DNA of 64,000 nt, from the NCBI GenBank assembly GCA_021234155.1, contig JAJEKV010000008.1, positions 15,323,328 to 15,387,327 on the forward strand. Reading direction: 5' to 3'. Positions within the stretch are counted from its first letter, which is position 1. Each line of letters opens with the position of its first letter. The position numbers and the translations under genes are program-made. The notes beneath the pieces are model-generated. The model did not search any database, had not been told where the DNA came from, and was given only the letters and a program-made list of their open reading frames with translations. Positions 1-11,781 of this stretch are shown here, piece by piece. Origin of the DNA: Isoetes taiwanensis (Eukaryota; Streptophyta; Lycopodiopsida; Isoetales; Isoetaceae).

Positions 1-665
1 GCATCTACAGAGTCCTCTCGCTCTCGCCATATAATCGAAGTCTCAACCGAGGACTCAGCGAGGGGCCGGGTATAGTGGGGGTCTCCGGGCGCTCGCCAAA
101 CCAGGTCCAAATAAAGTGGGAGGTGATCCGAAGTCGACCTCCTCATCCCGATGGCCCTGCCCACCCGAAACGACCGATGAGATGCATATCTTGCAACTAC
201 AAGCACATAGTCCACCACACTAGACCCTCCCCCGATTGTCCTCATCAAGATGTGCACTTAGGTGAATCGCCACCGCGGAAAGGCCATTGCAAATTATCAA
301 GTCAAAATGCCACATAGCAGAGCAACTGCCACCCCAAAGCGAAAGTGACTCATCATCCGACCGCTGGGGCTGGCTACTTCATGGGCGTGAATTGCGGGAC
401 ATCGTCGGCCGAGGGGGTCAAGTCGCATGGGCTGCGCTCTACTCCTGTCCGCATTGAAATCTCCAAGAAGGACGACCCTACCCAACTAGCGTCTTGCCGG
501 GCCAGATGTCATCATATAGATCGACATATCGGTCCATCCTATCCGTCGACGGTGGCTGCGATATAGAAGGTGCTTTGTGAGGGAAATAACAGTGCCGAAA
601 AAAGAGGGTTGCCACTGGTATTATGCACACGAACCTAGAAGTACCGGTTGTGTCTGTCTGGGGAT
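1..665 (-). mobile_element. LINE fragment, endonuclease region
   Basis: Minus-strand translation gives degenerate blocks of a non-LTR retrotransposon endonuclease/exonuclease/phosphatase domain. A DRYVDLYDDI-like block lies at about 500-540 and a VLLGDFNA block at about 440-480, followed by a CGI-DLVICNGL block near 290-320. The same blocks in the same order occur on the plus strand at 53.4-53.7 kb, so both belong to one LINE family. The copy is frameshifted and truncated by the window edge. The GDFNA motif is typical of the EEP nuclease that nicks the target site. It is a dead remnant; the family assignment is fairly secure, the boundaries are not. Confidence 0.7.
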
Positions 666-677
666 GGGGGGACATCC

Positions 678-1115
678 CCTAAGGCCTCGAAGGGGCCAAA
701 AAAAGTTTTTTGCAACACAAACCATTAACATCCAACATTATAAAAATTAAATTCCCCAACACATAACAACCAATACATAACAACTATTGACATTAACTAA
801 CACATAACTACCATTGACATTAATTAACATAACCATTGGGTCCAGCACATTTAAATTAAAATCCCCCCTAAAACCCATTTGGTTTGGGTGCATATTCACA
901 CGGGGGGTGACGTAGGGCAGTGAGAGCCCTCATAATTGTATTTTGCACGTACGAAATCAACACCATATAGTATTCCGCTTGAAATCTTATAGTATTTTGC
1001 GAATCTTGTTATACAGTATAGCAAATTTTGTACTTTCATACCCCACAAACGAGGAACTTTACGTACGGTGTAGATTAAGGAATACGGGGTGAATATGCCT
1101 ATCCAACAGCTCTCG
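678..1115. mobile_element. Long-TIR MITE, copy 1 (right arm lost)
   Basis: The left arm and core match the complete element at 3077-3519. Shared features are a GGCC-rich tip followed by an A/T run, repeats of the type AACACATAAC, the block TTTGGGTGCATATTCACAC, and a core containing AATCAACACCATATAGTAT and ACCCCACAAACGAGGAACTT. The right inverted arm is missing and unrelated sequence follows from about 1115. No coding capacity is visible, so this is a non-autonomous element or its remnant. Confidence 0.7.
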
Positions 1116-1149
1116 TTGCCCGGAGTCATCCCCCGTATGAATATGTAGC

Positions 1150-1262
1150 AAAATAACAGGGGGTTTCCCTTGTATTTTTGTACGTTTTTTTCTATGGTTT
1201 TCATATGATTTGATAGATGTATTGCATGAGATGTACTAATGCGCATATCTAGAGTCGATACA
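1150..1262. repeat. Dispersed repeat, inverted partner at 11.5 kb
   Basis: A segment of about 100 bp (AACAGGGG, then a run ending in TATTTTTGTAC, then CTATGGTTTTCATATGATTT, then TTGCATGAG and CTAGAG) reappears in reverse orientation at about 11508-11612. Element class unknown. Confidence 0.6.
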
Positions 1263-2049
1263 ATCATCCTTGTTTTTGCGCCAAATTCCAATGGTTGGCC
1301 CATGTATTTCTAACCTAACCGCTTACACATGCAAGGCTCGTGCAAAGATAGTTTAGGGTTCTATGATTTTGCCAAAGGGTTCGAGAAAGGCGGTATGGAA
1401 TGATTTTCCGTGGGCTTCTCCGATCGCCCCGGATGTGTAACAAGGCCTGGATGCATTGCAAAACAGGAGGTATTTATTTCGATCTTCGGGCTTCGATTTC
1501 AATATCCGTGAAGAGAGACCCAACCATGCGGTGTAGTAGTAAATTTAGCTTGAATAGTTCAAAAATGTTAATTTAGGTATGTTATACTGAAAGAAATTCG
1601 GTAGCCGGATGCATGGCATGTGGAGCTCCAATAGCGACTTCCTCGAAGGTACAAATCTTCCATTTTTTCGAATCGTTTTGAATCAGTGGACAATTGCTTA
1701 GTCTTGGTTAAATTAGGTGGGCGATTACTTACTCTTGGTTTGAGATAATGGATAAAGTATCATGTTAGTTTCTCTCAGAATACCCTTAATTCCTATAAAC
1801 ATCTCTCTAGACAACCCATTTAATTGGACCTCTCCTCTTGCAAGCATCTCTTCTTGTGCTCAACCCGCATTGAGCCAGATCTTCATCCATGATCTTGGGA
1901 AGTATTGCAAGTTCTCTCCTATTCTTGAGGGCATTACACCGTTTCAAGTCTTAGGACTCTTAACATTTCACCGACCCATCCGGAACTTTTTTTCATTATG
2001 GGAAATTCAGCCATTTATCTTCTTCAATCTTTTGTAATTGTTGGATATG
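1263..2049. other. Non-coding stretch
   Basis: I see no convincing gene, RNA or repeat here. Short ORFs are present but show no recognisable domain. Confidence 0.4.
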
Positions 2050-2645
2050 CGGCAAGTTCGAAGTCTGCGTAGCCTCGCTTTTGTGCCTTACGAGGTTTAA
2101 TCATGCGACATCAAAGTCCGGATGGAGAAGTTTCGGATTTGGAAATTGGTTTTGAAAAGAGAAGTCTTATATTGATGTATTTGAGGACATGAAATCGACC
2201 TTGTCTATTTAGCGCCAGATTCCGACAATATTCGAAAGCTTAGATGATAACAAGATATATATTATAGGTGGCTTGGTGGACCATAATAGGTTGAAAGGTA
2301 TAACCTTAAAGAAAGCAAAAGAGCAAGGTATTTCCACCGCAAGGCTTCCCATTGATGAGCATATGAAAGTTGCATCCAAGGTATTCTTATTTATGAGGGA
2401 ATCCGTCTTTGCTGATTTTGATTACTTAGCTTACCTCTTAACTCGCTTTCGTTTTTCACCGACCACATAAAAGTTTTCTTATTTGGACTATGATCTTGCG
2501 GTATTAACAAGAATCGGTCATTGAAATTCTTAAAAGGTTTATGGAACACGTGGATTGGCCGAATCAAGGCCTTATCCCGTTTTGTTCCACAAAGGAAGTT
2601 AACCGCAGGGAGAAATGGATGTGTAGCGTAAACAAATGAAGTGCC
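2050..2645 (+). pseudogene. TRM10-like tRNA (guanine-9-N1)-methyltransferase pseudogene
   Basis: Translated blocks in shifting frames match the SPOUT-class TRM10 family, which methylates G9 of tRNAs using S-adenosylmethionine. In order they are: a YIDVFEDMK-like block (about 2175-2200), [11 protein letters not shown] (about 2200-2235), and [18 protein letters not shown] (2252-2305), which contains the family-defining GGLVD motif with its conserved Asp at 2267-2287. [14 protein letters not shown] (to about 2380) follows, and after an intron-like gap VIEILKRFMEHVDWP (about 2517-2565). At least two frameshifts and one in-frame stop interrupt it. The break between KVASK and the last block sits where an intron would fall, so this looks like a decayed genomic copy and not a retrocopy. 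The functional parent is not in this window. Confidence 0.72.
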
Positions 2646-3076
2646 CGCCGATATGAATGCAGAGGGTTGCCGATATAAATGCGTAAGATGTCCGAGCATA
2701 CTGATTAGTTGTTGAAAGTAATGTAACATTAATTGGATAGGTTAGGGAATATTGTATTTACTCCCTTGGTAATATTATAAACTTTCTTTGAAGAATAAAT
2801 ATAAATTTAAAAGATTCTTGCGCAGTTGGGAACTCCCCTTTTATAGATCTAGTGTGCCATCAACATTCTGACTTGTTGTGGAAGCATATCGTTGCTCTAT
2901 ATCTCTAATGCTGTTGTACGAACACCATTTATTGAGTTCAAGCAAAGTCCATTAATCAAAGTCCATTTATTCGGAGTCTCAGGCTCAAAGTCTAAATTTG
3001 TTGCCTATAAATTATGCAATTATTTGATTTTTATTTTTTTGTTTACCTCAGAGTTTATCTATGTTTGTTTCTTTTG
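2646..3076. other. AT-rich non-coding stretch
   Basis: Between the TRM10 remnant and the complete MITE. Nothing recognisable. Confidence 0.4.
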
Positions 3077-3519
3077 GGGCCCGAAGGGCCGAAAATTTTT
3101 TCTAATATAACAACCAAAATAACTACTATTAAGATTAATTAACATAAACCACCCCCTTAAACCCCCTTTTGTTTGGGGTGCATATTCACACGTGGGTGAC
3201 GTGGGGCGCAGCGAGAGCCCCCAGTAATTATGTTTTACACGTATAAAATCAACACCATATAGTATATTGCCTGAAATCTTATAGTATTTTGCAAATCTTG
3301 TTATACAGTATAACAAATTCTATAAATCTATACCCCACAAACGAGGAACTTTGTGTACGGTGTAGATTAAGGAATAAGGGGTGAATATGCACCCAAACCA
3401 AAGGGGGTTTCAGGGGGGTTTTAATTTAAATGCGTTGGATGCAATGGTTTGTGTTAATAATGTTACTGGTAGTTGTGTGTTGGTTGTTATATGAAAAAAT
3501 TTTTGGGCCCTTCGGGCCC
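3077..3519. mobile_element. Complete long-TIR MITE, copy 2
   Basis: A symmetric element of about 443 bp. The left tip reads GGGCCCGAAGGGCC followed by AAAATTTTTTC. The right tip is its complement (GGGCCCTTCGGGCCC preceded by AAAAAATTTTT). Inverted similarity extends about 130-150 bp inward, to GGGTGCATATTCAC on the left and GTGAATATGCACCC on the right. The core matches copy 1 at 678-1115. No ORF with transposase motifs is present. I could not find a convincing target-site duplication, so the superfamily is open; the long terminal inverted repeats and absence of coding capacity argue for a MITE or foldback element. Confidence 0.75.
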
Positions 3520-4229
3520 TAGTAAATACCTAGGCGCTTCAACTTCAAAAGAAACACAACTTGTCGAAACTATATATAAGAAACTCCATTCAAGCACAAG
3601 TGTTTATGGAACAATATTGTCTAGGATAACACAAACAATAATGGTTTGATCCAAATATTGAGAACTTTTCTCATGTCCAAGTGATGGACAACCCTAATCA
3701 AGGCCAACCATTTCTGTATCAGGGCCAACTCCTATAACTATGGGTTAAAATGCAACATTACACCTACAACTGTAGGTTTAACTGCAACATTACACGTGAC
3801 ATTTACAGTCTAGAAACTTATGAATATCTTGAGGAAGAATATTAATATGTTGAAGGACTCCCTTTTGAAGAAGTATATTGTGGGTTTGCCCAAAATATTT
3901 GTTTGTCTCTATGCCAATGTCTGGAGAAAGAACTATTACAAATACAATAACAAGCAACTCGAGACAATATGGCTGTAGTATCAGTCGTGTAACAAGAAAT
4001 AGCAGAACATGAAGTATAAAACAGGGAGGAAAATATATCGTTTCGCATTTGTTTTGTGACACAAAAAAAATTACTTCCTCTATGACTTATTGTGAAGCCA
4101 TTCAGCAAATACAAAATGGCACGTTGGATGAAATAGGAAATAATTCAGAACAAGAAGAAGCTATATCATACAGCAAGCGTTTAGCTGAGCAATTCAGCAA
4201 CATACAATAGAATGACATAAATAATAGAA
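3520..4229. other. Non-coding stretch upstream of the copia remnant
   Basis: No readable gag, protease or integrase of the downstream copia element is found here, so that element is 5'-truncated near 4230. Short minus-strand ORFs at 3790-4114 carry no recognised motif. Confidence 0.4.
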
Positions 4230-5260
4230 ATGGTATTTTTGAATACCTGTCTTGGTTATCAAAGATCTCGAGCTGCCTGTAATGTTTACTATCAGCTTAG
4301 AGGCTCTCAAATTTCCATTATCCTTCTATATGTTGATGATATGATACTCACAGGAGATGCTACTAATTTGATTTCTAGCACCAAGGATTCCCTGAATACG
4401 AATTTTGAAATTACAGACTTGGGGTTCATGCATTACTGTTTGGGTTTAAAAATTTGGCAACAACCTCATGGCATTTTTCTCTCGCAAAATAAATATGTTA
4501 ATGAGGTATTACACAGGTTTCACATGGCAGATTGTAAGGCCTCAGTTATACCTCATGATCCAGGTGAAGAACTGACTCTTAATTCAACACATGAAGACGT
4601 TGATGCTACACTGTACATGCAACTAGTTGGAGCTCTTCTTTTGTTATTCTTGTTACTCGGCCCCGATATCGCCTACATTGTAGGGGTTCTTACACGTTTC
4701 ATGCATCATCCTAAGTCCTCTCAATCGGCATGCAGCCAAGAAGGTTCTTCACTATCTTAAGGGAATCAATGCGCTGTTCTCCATTACACTTGTTGGATGA
4801 TCCTAAGCTTCTTATATATGCAGATTCTCGATCATGCCACAAGCGATGTCGAAAATAGAATATCTCTAACCGGGTTATACTTCCTTCTTTGCTTTGGTAA
4901 TCCGGTTACATGGGGATCCAAGAAACAAGCAACTTGCGATCTCCCGCACCACCGAGCGGAACTTAAAGCCTTGTGCACGGCAGTCCAAGAAATGCCTTGG
5001 CTTGTTCATTTATATGAAGATTTAGGGGCCAAAGATACACCAACCTATCTTTATTATGACAATAACGGTGCAATTTCTCATGCTAAATATCACAAATGGC
5101 ATCATCTGACTAACATATCGATACCAAAGTATGTTTCATTCACGAACAACTTGATACTGGAATTATTTCTCTTTCACATTGTTCTTCACAAGGACAGGCA
5201 GCAGATGGGTTGACAAAGCCTCTTGTAGGCAAGCATTTTGTTGCTATGAAGCAAATGTTT
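4230..5260 (+). mobile_element. Ty1/copia retrotransposon remnant: RT end and RNase H
   Basis: The 3' part of a copia pol gene. The reverse transcriptase carries the catalytic YVDDM box (about 4330-4345), then ITDLGFMHYCLGL and PHGIFLSQNKYV, standard copia RT landmarks. After a stop and frame changes near 4760-4800 the RNase H domain follows, with ENRISLTGY, GNPVTWGSKKQ and HRAELKAL, ending in an ADGLTKPL-like tail at about 5200-5225. Gag, protease, integrase and the RT start are missing. The 3' LTR lies about 55 bp downstream. The element is dead (truncated, frameshifted) but its LTR is well preserved. Confidence 0.9.
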
Positions 5261-5315
5261 CACATTGTTTCTCTAACTGTTTTTCTTTCTCAGCAGTGTA
5301 CGTCATCAGGAGGGG

Positions 5316-5562
5316 TGTTAGACTCGGGATGACGTCACACTGCTGACGTGTCATTGCACGCCTGCTGACGTGGCTTTGCACGTTTGTTGCTGACATGGCA
5401 GTCATATATAAGCCATAGTCATGCGTGTCTGTGTTTTGTTCAGTTTCCAGATTCCCTTTTTGTTACGATTCGTTTTAGCCAATCTATTTCAGTCTTCAGC
5501 AGGTATATGGATAGACAGACTGACAGACAGACGGAGTGGATGGATGGATGGACATTGTAACA
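5316..5562 (+). repeat. 3' LTR of the copia remnant
   Basis: A 247-bp LTR beginning TGTTAGAC and ending TTGTAACA, giving the 5-bp terminal inverted repeat TGTTA/TAACA. It is preceded directly by a purine run (AGGAGGGG, 5308-5315) that fits the polypurine tract. No 5' LTR is present, so the flanking duplication cannot be checked. Confidence 0.8.
5330..5411 (+). promoter_or_regulatory. LTR promoter with TGACG motifs and TATA box
   Basis: Inside the LTR lie a palindromic TGACGTCA (5330-5337), TGACGTG (5344-5350), TGACGTGG (5366-5373) and a variant TGACATGG (5391-5398), followed by TATATAAG at about 5405. TGACG cores are binding sites of TGA/bZIP factors in plant as-1-type elements. That this LTR responds to stress or hormones is inference from the motif cluster. 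Confidence 0.5.
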
Positions 5563-7363
5563 CCCATGGAGACTGGCAAGGATGATTAGACTATGTTGTC
5601 TTCATCCTAATAGCAGAGACAACTCCACCAACATACATGCATGGCGCAAACAAAGAAATACAAAGCCTCACCTATACCTGAACGGTCCTCTGCCACTACA
5701 CCTATAACGCGCAAATTCAAGGTTAGCATCAAACATTCTCACCAATTTGATGCTGGAGTTTTCGAATCTCTTATGCATTGTGGAGATGTCTGCTTCACCT
5801 CAACGCCACACCCTTCACAATATCAAGGTAAATTCATATGTTTATACGACATGCATTTTGAATCCTAAGGAGGAAAGCATTTTGGTCCTCTAGTACAATA
5901 GCAATGAATTCAATTCTTTTTCTACTTATTTTATGTTTGAAGGAATTTATATGGGTTCAAATGAAAGAAACAGACAATGCAAGTTGCACATGCCAACGGG
6001 TATTTATGTTTCTATAAATAAGAATATAGAAAGAGGTATGCAATCTTGAGGTTGACTCCTGAGATAGGCGTGTCTTGGAGATACGTTCCTACAATTACAT
6101 GCTTATTCATGGTGTCACATGGGACTTACTTGAAGTGCTTAGCCAAATAGTAACTTATGCCTACACAATACTATTAACAGGCATGTATATATGTCTAAGA
6201 AATACATTTTGCATCTCTTTGTCTAGATTTTCTATGCAATTCAGGCTTTTTTTATATGAAAAGCAAAGCTTTTGAAAGGGGATAAAGTCTAAAACCATTT
6301 TAAAATTTTGAACAATCACCAAAAAAATATATATAATGCTACAAAAATAACAAGGTATCACGAGGTATAAAAGTCAACTTACTTTTGCTTCTTTAAAAAA
6401 CCTCAACAAGTAACCTTAATGAAGGCATTAGATGTGTTGATCTTGTATATTATATATTCACATAGAAAGGTGCTTACTTTTAGGTTTTAGCGGCCCTTTT
6501 GTCCATTTAATAAGATTGATATTCTTCAAGATCCTTAAGAATAAAGTTATGTCATAATCTCAACATTCACTAAACTTTCATGATTTCACAATATTCTATG
6601 CCATCATAAGTGTAATCCTAAATAATGGCAGCAAAACAACACTCATGAAAGAGCGTACTAAAGAGACAAGATTCAAATGAATAAAGTTGTGGCATAAACT
6701 TTCTCCATGCTATGAGTCATGGTTTTAAAATGGGATATTATACTCCACCTTTGCTTTGAGGGTTTTCTATCTATTTATATTCCATATAAAGCGGAGTCTA
6801 AAATGCAAGACAACACTAGCTTGGGCAAAAGAAAATGGAATCAAGTAAAGAAAGTGAAAATATCATTGTCAATATCAATATGTAATAGGAATAATAGTTT
6901 CATAAAGATGTCATTAGTTTAGACATAGCATTATATGAGTCTAAAAGGCTAAAAGAGATGCTTTGCATTACGTATTAGAATCTATTAGTGGAAGTGATTG
7001 CCAATACATCCATGAAATAGGAGTCCAGCTAGATTTTATAAACTTAAGAAGTTTGACTTATGAAGATTAAGATGAGTTTATGTATTTCTTAAAATTTATA
7101 TTAACAAACCACATATATATCAAAGTTGGCAAGGGCTTTATATATACAAAGTATAAGAGTGCCTATTTTGTGTAATTATTAAAGAAATGTATGCATAATA
7201 TGTGCTCTCATATGGAATAAACAAATAAACCTTATTGCAAAAAAAAGGAGGATGAATGTTTGTTAAAGTATCTTCTTGAAGCACTTGAGGCTGATTCCAA
7301 CTTACTTTCATCACCACACGTATTTATGTGCACTTTTGTTTTAATATGGATCTCGGCTTAGGA
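5563..7363. other. AT-rich intergenic DNA
   Basis: No recognisable gene. A 75-codon plus-strand ORF at 5641-5868 is followed by a GT donor-like site but has no recognisable domain, and I do not call it a gene. GATG/GACA short repeats lie at 5510-5550, inside the LTR end. Confidence 0.4.
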
Positions 7364-7371
7364 TACTTTTA

Positions 7372-7739
7372 CCCTGGATTGGGGGATCCCGAAGGTGTGA
7401 TCCCGGAGGGCGGGATCCCCCTTACTACGCAGTAACTGGCCAGATTGTTTGGCCCTTATAAAGAAAAATGGGATAGATTTCGTATGGGATTTTCTCCCTT
7501 GATCCGCAACCAAATCGAATGGGGTCAGTTTGAGGATGGTCGGGATGGGCTAAATCAGAGGCGCAGGTAGAGCGAAGGAGGAATCGAAGCGACCATCGCT
7601 GTAATCAACAAGCTTCAATCTGGCCAAAAATCCAACCCATTAACTGCGCAGTTGACTGTGTGATCCCGGAGGATGGGATCTTTTCTGATGGTGATCCTGG
7701 AGAACGGGATCACCACCTCCGAGATCCCCCAAACTAGGG
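7372..7739. mobile_element. hAT-like MITE with 8-bp target-site duplication
   Basis: A 368-bp element flanked on both sides by TACTTTTA (7364-7371 and 7740-7747). The ends are CCCTGGATTGGGGGATC and the complement of CCCTAGTTTGGGGGATC, matching at 15 of 17 bases. Subterminal GATCCCGGAGG-type motifs recur near both ends. An exact 8-bp duplication is the signature of hAT (or P-type) transposition. The interior has no transposase, so the element is non-autonomous. hAT tips usually begin CA-G, so the CCCTGG tip is somewhat atypical. Confidence 0.85.
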
Positions 7740-7747
7740 TACTTTTA

Positions 7748-8329
7748 TTTTGATCCGTGGATCTCCATGGGACAAGATACAATATATTTCAAAAAGATTT
7801 CATATGACCTTGTATTCTAAGATACCAAAGTCACCATGGAGGACCACAATAAAGTCGTGCATCTCAAATGTGCTCTTTGTACTTGTCATAATCCTATATG
7901 AAAAGTTGTATATCTTGATCAAGGTAGTTGCAAAGTAGTATATCAATTTCACAACATATAAGCATGTGAACCCATAGTTTGAAGTCTCGTAACGATAAAA
8001 TAACAAAATTGGACAATGGTAAACAGCTTAAATAAATAATCATTTGAATGCTTCATTTTGCTAAAACCAAATTAGTTTCCTGCCTTTCATAAATTCTTAT
8101 AAGCCGTAGAAACCCTATTTAGATGAAAGTGCCTCTCCAAGTACAGGGGAGGTATAAAAAGACCACAAACGCTAATTTTCCATCATTATGACTCCATAAT
8201 TATTGGCAAAGAATTTGAAAGCTAGATTTATAGACCCACCAATTGATAGTGTTGTGACATGAGGACTCCATAACATGTTTTTTTCTTATGAAGAATATGA
8301 ATTTTATTATTCAAAAGAGTAAATATAAA
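7748..8329. other. AT-rich intergenic DNA
   Basis: Nothing recognisable. Confidence 0.4.
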
Positions 8330-9130
8330 GAGTACATGCTTCATCTACTAGTGCAAGAGAGAAGGTGCCACTGGAACAACTAGAACCTCAAACACAATGC
8401 ACTTACATCACCAAAGAAGTGAACTAATCTGGAGATAATGGACTCAAATACGATTCCTTTCATCTATTTGAAGGGGAGCACTTATAGGCCATACATATTT
8501 TAGCTTCGGCGATGAAAATTATGTCATGAGTATAAGACTAGATGCCATAAAGTATAGCCTAAACATTCCCAAATTGACCACAAAAGCCAACTATATCTAT
8601 GATAAATCGCCTTCTGCTTAGCCGAGGGCAACAAATTAGGATACGTTGCTTGTCCAAGGCATTGTTCAATAGGATGTAATTGGGCCCATGTTGGTTGGAG
8701 CTCTATATAAGCAAACAATCTTCAAGAGTTGCAATATCTAAAAGGCATGATCGCAGAATCTATTATATGCAAGCATCTATGAATGATCCGTCACAAAAGC
8801 ACATAGGCCTTCGGAAGATGGAGCAACTTATTATGTTCCCAACACCATGTACGTGACCAATTCTCTTGTTGGATCTATATAGCTGCCATCCAACAGGAGG
8901 GCACTGGTAAGAGAAGATGTTGTACAGAGCTGATATGATACTTGTCTCTAGGGACAGACGCATTGCAATTCCATGAGTTCTTTTCATGGCACCAGCCCCC
9001 ACAATAAGAGGCAAGTTCTTTGCCACCTTCTTTCATAATGATACATCCCATCTAGTATTAAAAAAAGATTGAAGAAGCTCATCTGGCCATTGAACTAGAG
9101 ATTCGGCACAAAGGTCACTTTGACTACCCC
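8330..9130 (-). mobile_element. Degenerate LINE-like fragment, copy 1
   Basis: The part at about 8340-8620 is similar to 26395-26720, for example around ACATTCCC-A-TTGACCA, CGCCTTCTGCTTAGC and GAGCACTTATAGGC. Both copies encode a WLLWSIWEC-like block on the minus strand (8524-8718 here), which resembles the end of the zinc-binding region after plant LINE reverse transcriptases (WSIWKERN-type). The rest is full of stops. The shared ancestry of the two copies is clear; the LINE label is tentative. Confidence 0.4.
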
Positions 9131-11507
9131 ATTTGATTTGAATTGAATTCTAAGTGGATATTGTGTTCTGATTGCAACAAACTAGTCTGGCAAGATTTTA
9201 GCCAGAACGTTTCACTTAAAACTGGTTGTATAACATCCAAGTTCTTTTGGGATCAGATCCAGGGGCCTCCTAGTAAAGATAAAGCATATACTTGCATGAC
9301 AAGAATCTATATTGCTTGGTGCTACAAAGAAAGTTTGCATAGGAACGACCAAGTTCTATCTTCCCTGAATTGTGTAATGGTTGTCGTCTTTCTGATAAAC
9401 GAATGAATGAGTAATGGATATCTTTTATTGTCAATTTTGACCCATGAGGGTAGCAACTTGCCTAGGACAGTCATATACAATATTGGAGATTATGATGTAA
9501 CCCACCTGTGACTTTGCAGCAAGTGATCTCTCCTCTACACCATCGACGATTAGATGCCTAGCATAGTCAATTCTAATCATGGTTCCTAAGCTCGGCTATG
9601 GAGGAACACCAAGCATCTGGCGCGACCATGAGCTTGCCGTTGAATAGGGAGCGGCGAGACTGTAGCGGAGGCCTTTTTGCTGATAATCGATGCTGTGTCC
9701 ACCCAAATTTGTGCCAGATTCTGCTGCTCCTTTTTCAATTAGTCCGTGGAAATGTGGGCGATCAAGCCCATCCGCCTTTCCGCATGTGGTGGATCAATCG
9801 GCCCCAGCTGCAGCATTAAATCCCATTTCGGAATGCGGGTAATCTAGAGTTTTGAGTCTTTGATCATGCTTCAAATAGGTTTTTCCTGTTGATTTGGGTC
9901 GTAAAAGCGTGTCTTTGGACCGAAGGAAAGGGGCCGGATTTATTCCATTGTCTCAGAGCAGGAGATTTTTTTTTTTTTTTGTATTCATCACAGAGCAGGA
10001 GGATTATTCAAATCTACGTCTAATCCTTCCCAGTTCTGAGCCAGTTCATGACTTTGCATGGAAGCCCTGGCTGTTGATTCTTATGTGGAAGTCGGATTTT
10101 AAGCCCAGCCCCAATTTCGATTGCTTCAGAGCACATCCGAGCCTATAACTGTTATAGAACGGATGGTCAAGAGCTGAAGGGAAAATAAGCCATCGATCCC
10201 TTGCATTCTAAATCCTGTGGAAATTGCCTTAACCTGTGGATCCGTTTGGGCGGATAAAGGCTGGGCCCATCATACTGCCCTTCATGAATCGAGAAAACCC
10301 ACAAGTTATATTCGGGATGTGGTCTCTTATGCTTAAATCGGTCCTTTGGTTCTGCTATCTGCCCGATTTGGGGCTCCAAGCCCGATTTGGGGCTGATCGA
10401 GGCAGCCAGCCAGAGCACCGAGAGGCGTCGCAAGATTATCTGCCGCCCAGCTGCCGCCCAAGTATTTCTTAATTTTCTCTTCCTGGAAAAAAGTCCGGGA
10501 AAAACATGCGTTATACTTTAGGATGCACAATATGTTGCCACGCGAGATGTCCCTATCGGACAATATCAATTACATATGTAGGATAAGAACAGGTGAAGGG
10601 CGAATTGCTGATTTTTCTTACAAGGGGTTGTTCTATCAAATGTTGCAGGTGCAATGAAAATAACGGGGCTTATTGATTGTGCATTCACCCCCTTGTACTT
10701 CGCTATTGCTTGCTTCAACACCCTTCTGTTGCAGGCTACTTGTTCAATAGGTACATCAAAAAGTCATCCTTCTGTTGCATGCTACTTGTTAGGTACATCA
10801 AAGAGTTTGAAATGATAGAGACTTAACAATTATGTCTAACTTATGGGTTTTGTGTATATTTGAAATTCAGCTTCAGGACTATAGAACATCAAAATTTTCC
10901 TTGAACAAGCATCTCAACAAGGCAGCTATTATTGAGCACCTTGCCACATTATTCTTGTTGGCATGATAAAGATTGTTATATGTAACTGTAAGGGTATTCA
11001 AAAAGCAATCATGAACCCATCTGTCTTGATTATCCAAAGCTTAACATTTTATAGAGCAGCGGCAAGAAACATCTGACGTGTGAAGAAGCAGGGCTTTCGA
11101 ATCCTTTTAATGTCTAAGTAAGAAATCAATTGTGAACATTTCACCTATTAAGAATGATCCAACAGCAGAATGCAGCAAAAATTTCAGCCTCAATGCACGA
11201 AATTACCTCACAGAACTGTTTTATCATCTCAACAGAAATGAAGATAGGGTAGAAAGAAGCATCTATGCAGAAACAACTGCAAGAAGATGAACTCCAGGTC
11301 GATCGAATATGCAGTAGAGTCGCCGCTGCTGCTTGTCCACGCTCCGGCAGACCTAGAAACAAAATAGAATATGCCTAAAAACCCTAAACGAAAAGGTCTC
11401 GAACCTTGCACATATGCCTACCTTAAGAAAATAGAAAAAAAAAGAAAACAAAGGGGGCTAAACCATTGTGGAAATGCATTTTAAACAAGAAAATATGATG
11501 CGCGCTC
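9131..11507. other. Intergenic DNA without a recognised gene
   Basis: Short ORFs on both strands (for example an 87-codon one at 9143-9406) show no domain I know. A run of 14 T residues lies at 9967-9980. A small tandem duplication is listed separately. Confidence 0.4.
10720..10803. repeat. Short tandem duplication
   Basis: Two imperfect copies of a unit of about 40 bp, each with CCTTCTGTTGCA, GCTACTTGTT and AGGTACATCAAA. Confidence 0.7.
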
Positions 11508-11612
11508 TAGAAATATTGATTAGTAGAGCTCATGCAATACGGGCATCAAATCATATGAAAACCATAGAAAAAAATATATAAAAATACAAAAAAAAAACCC
11601 CTGTTATCATAC
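11508..11612. repeat. Dispersed repeat, inverted partner of 1150-1262
   Basis: Inverse-complement copy of the segment at 1.15-1.26 kb, sharing AAATCATATGAAAACCATAG, CTCATGCAAT and the A-rich run before CCCCTGTTAT. Confidence 0.6.
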
Positions 11613-11781
11613 TAGATATTTGCTCTCTGGAATATTTGGAAAGCTAGAAATAGGATTGTATATGGCAATAAGAATTTTTCAAATTTTTGGATTAAAATGC
11701 ACTTCCAGTTTGATGTTGAAGCTATTGCTACTGCTCACAATGTATTCAATGGTTCTTTTGATTTGTTGGTTTCTAATCTAA

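Noticed and set aside
5641-5868. 75-codon ORF just after the copia LTR as a first exon
   Set aside because: Has a donor-like GT but no recognisable protein and no supporting second exon.
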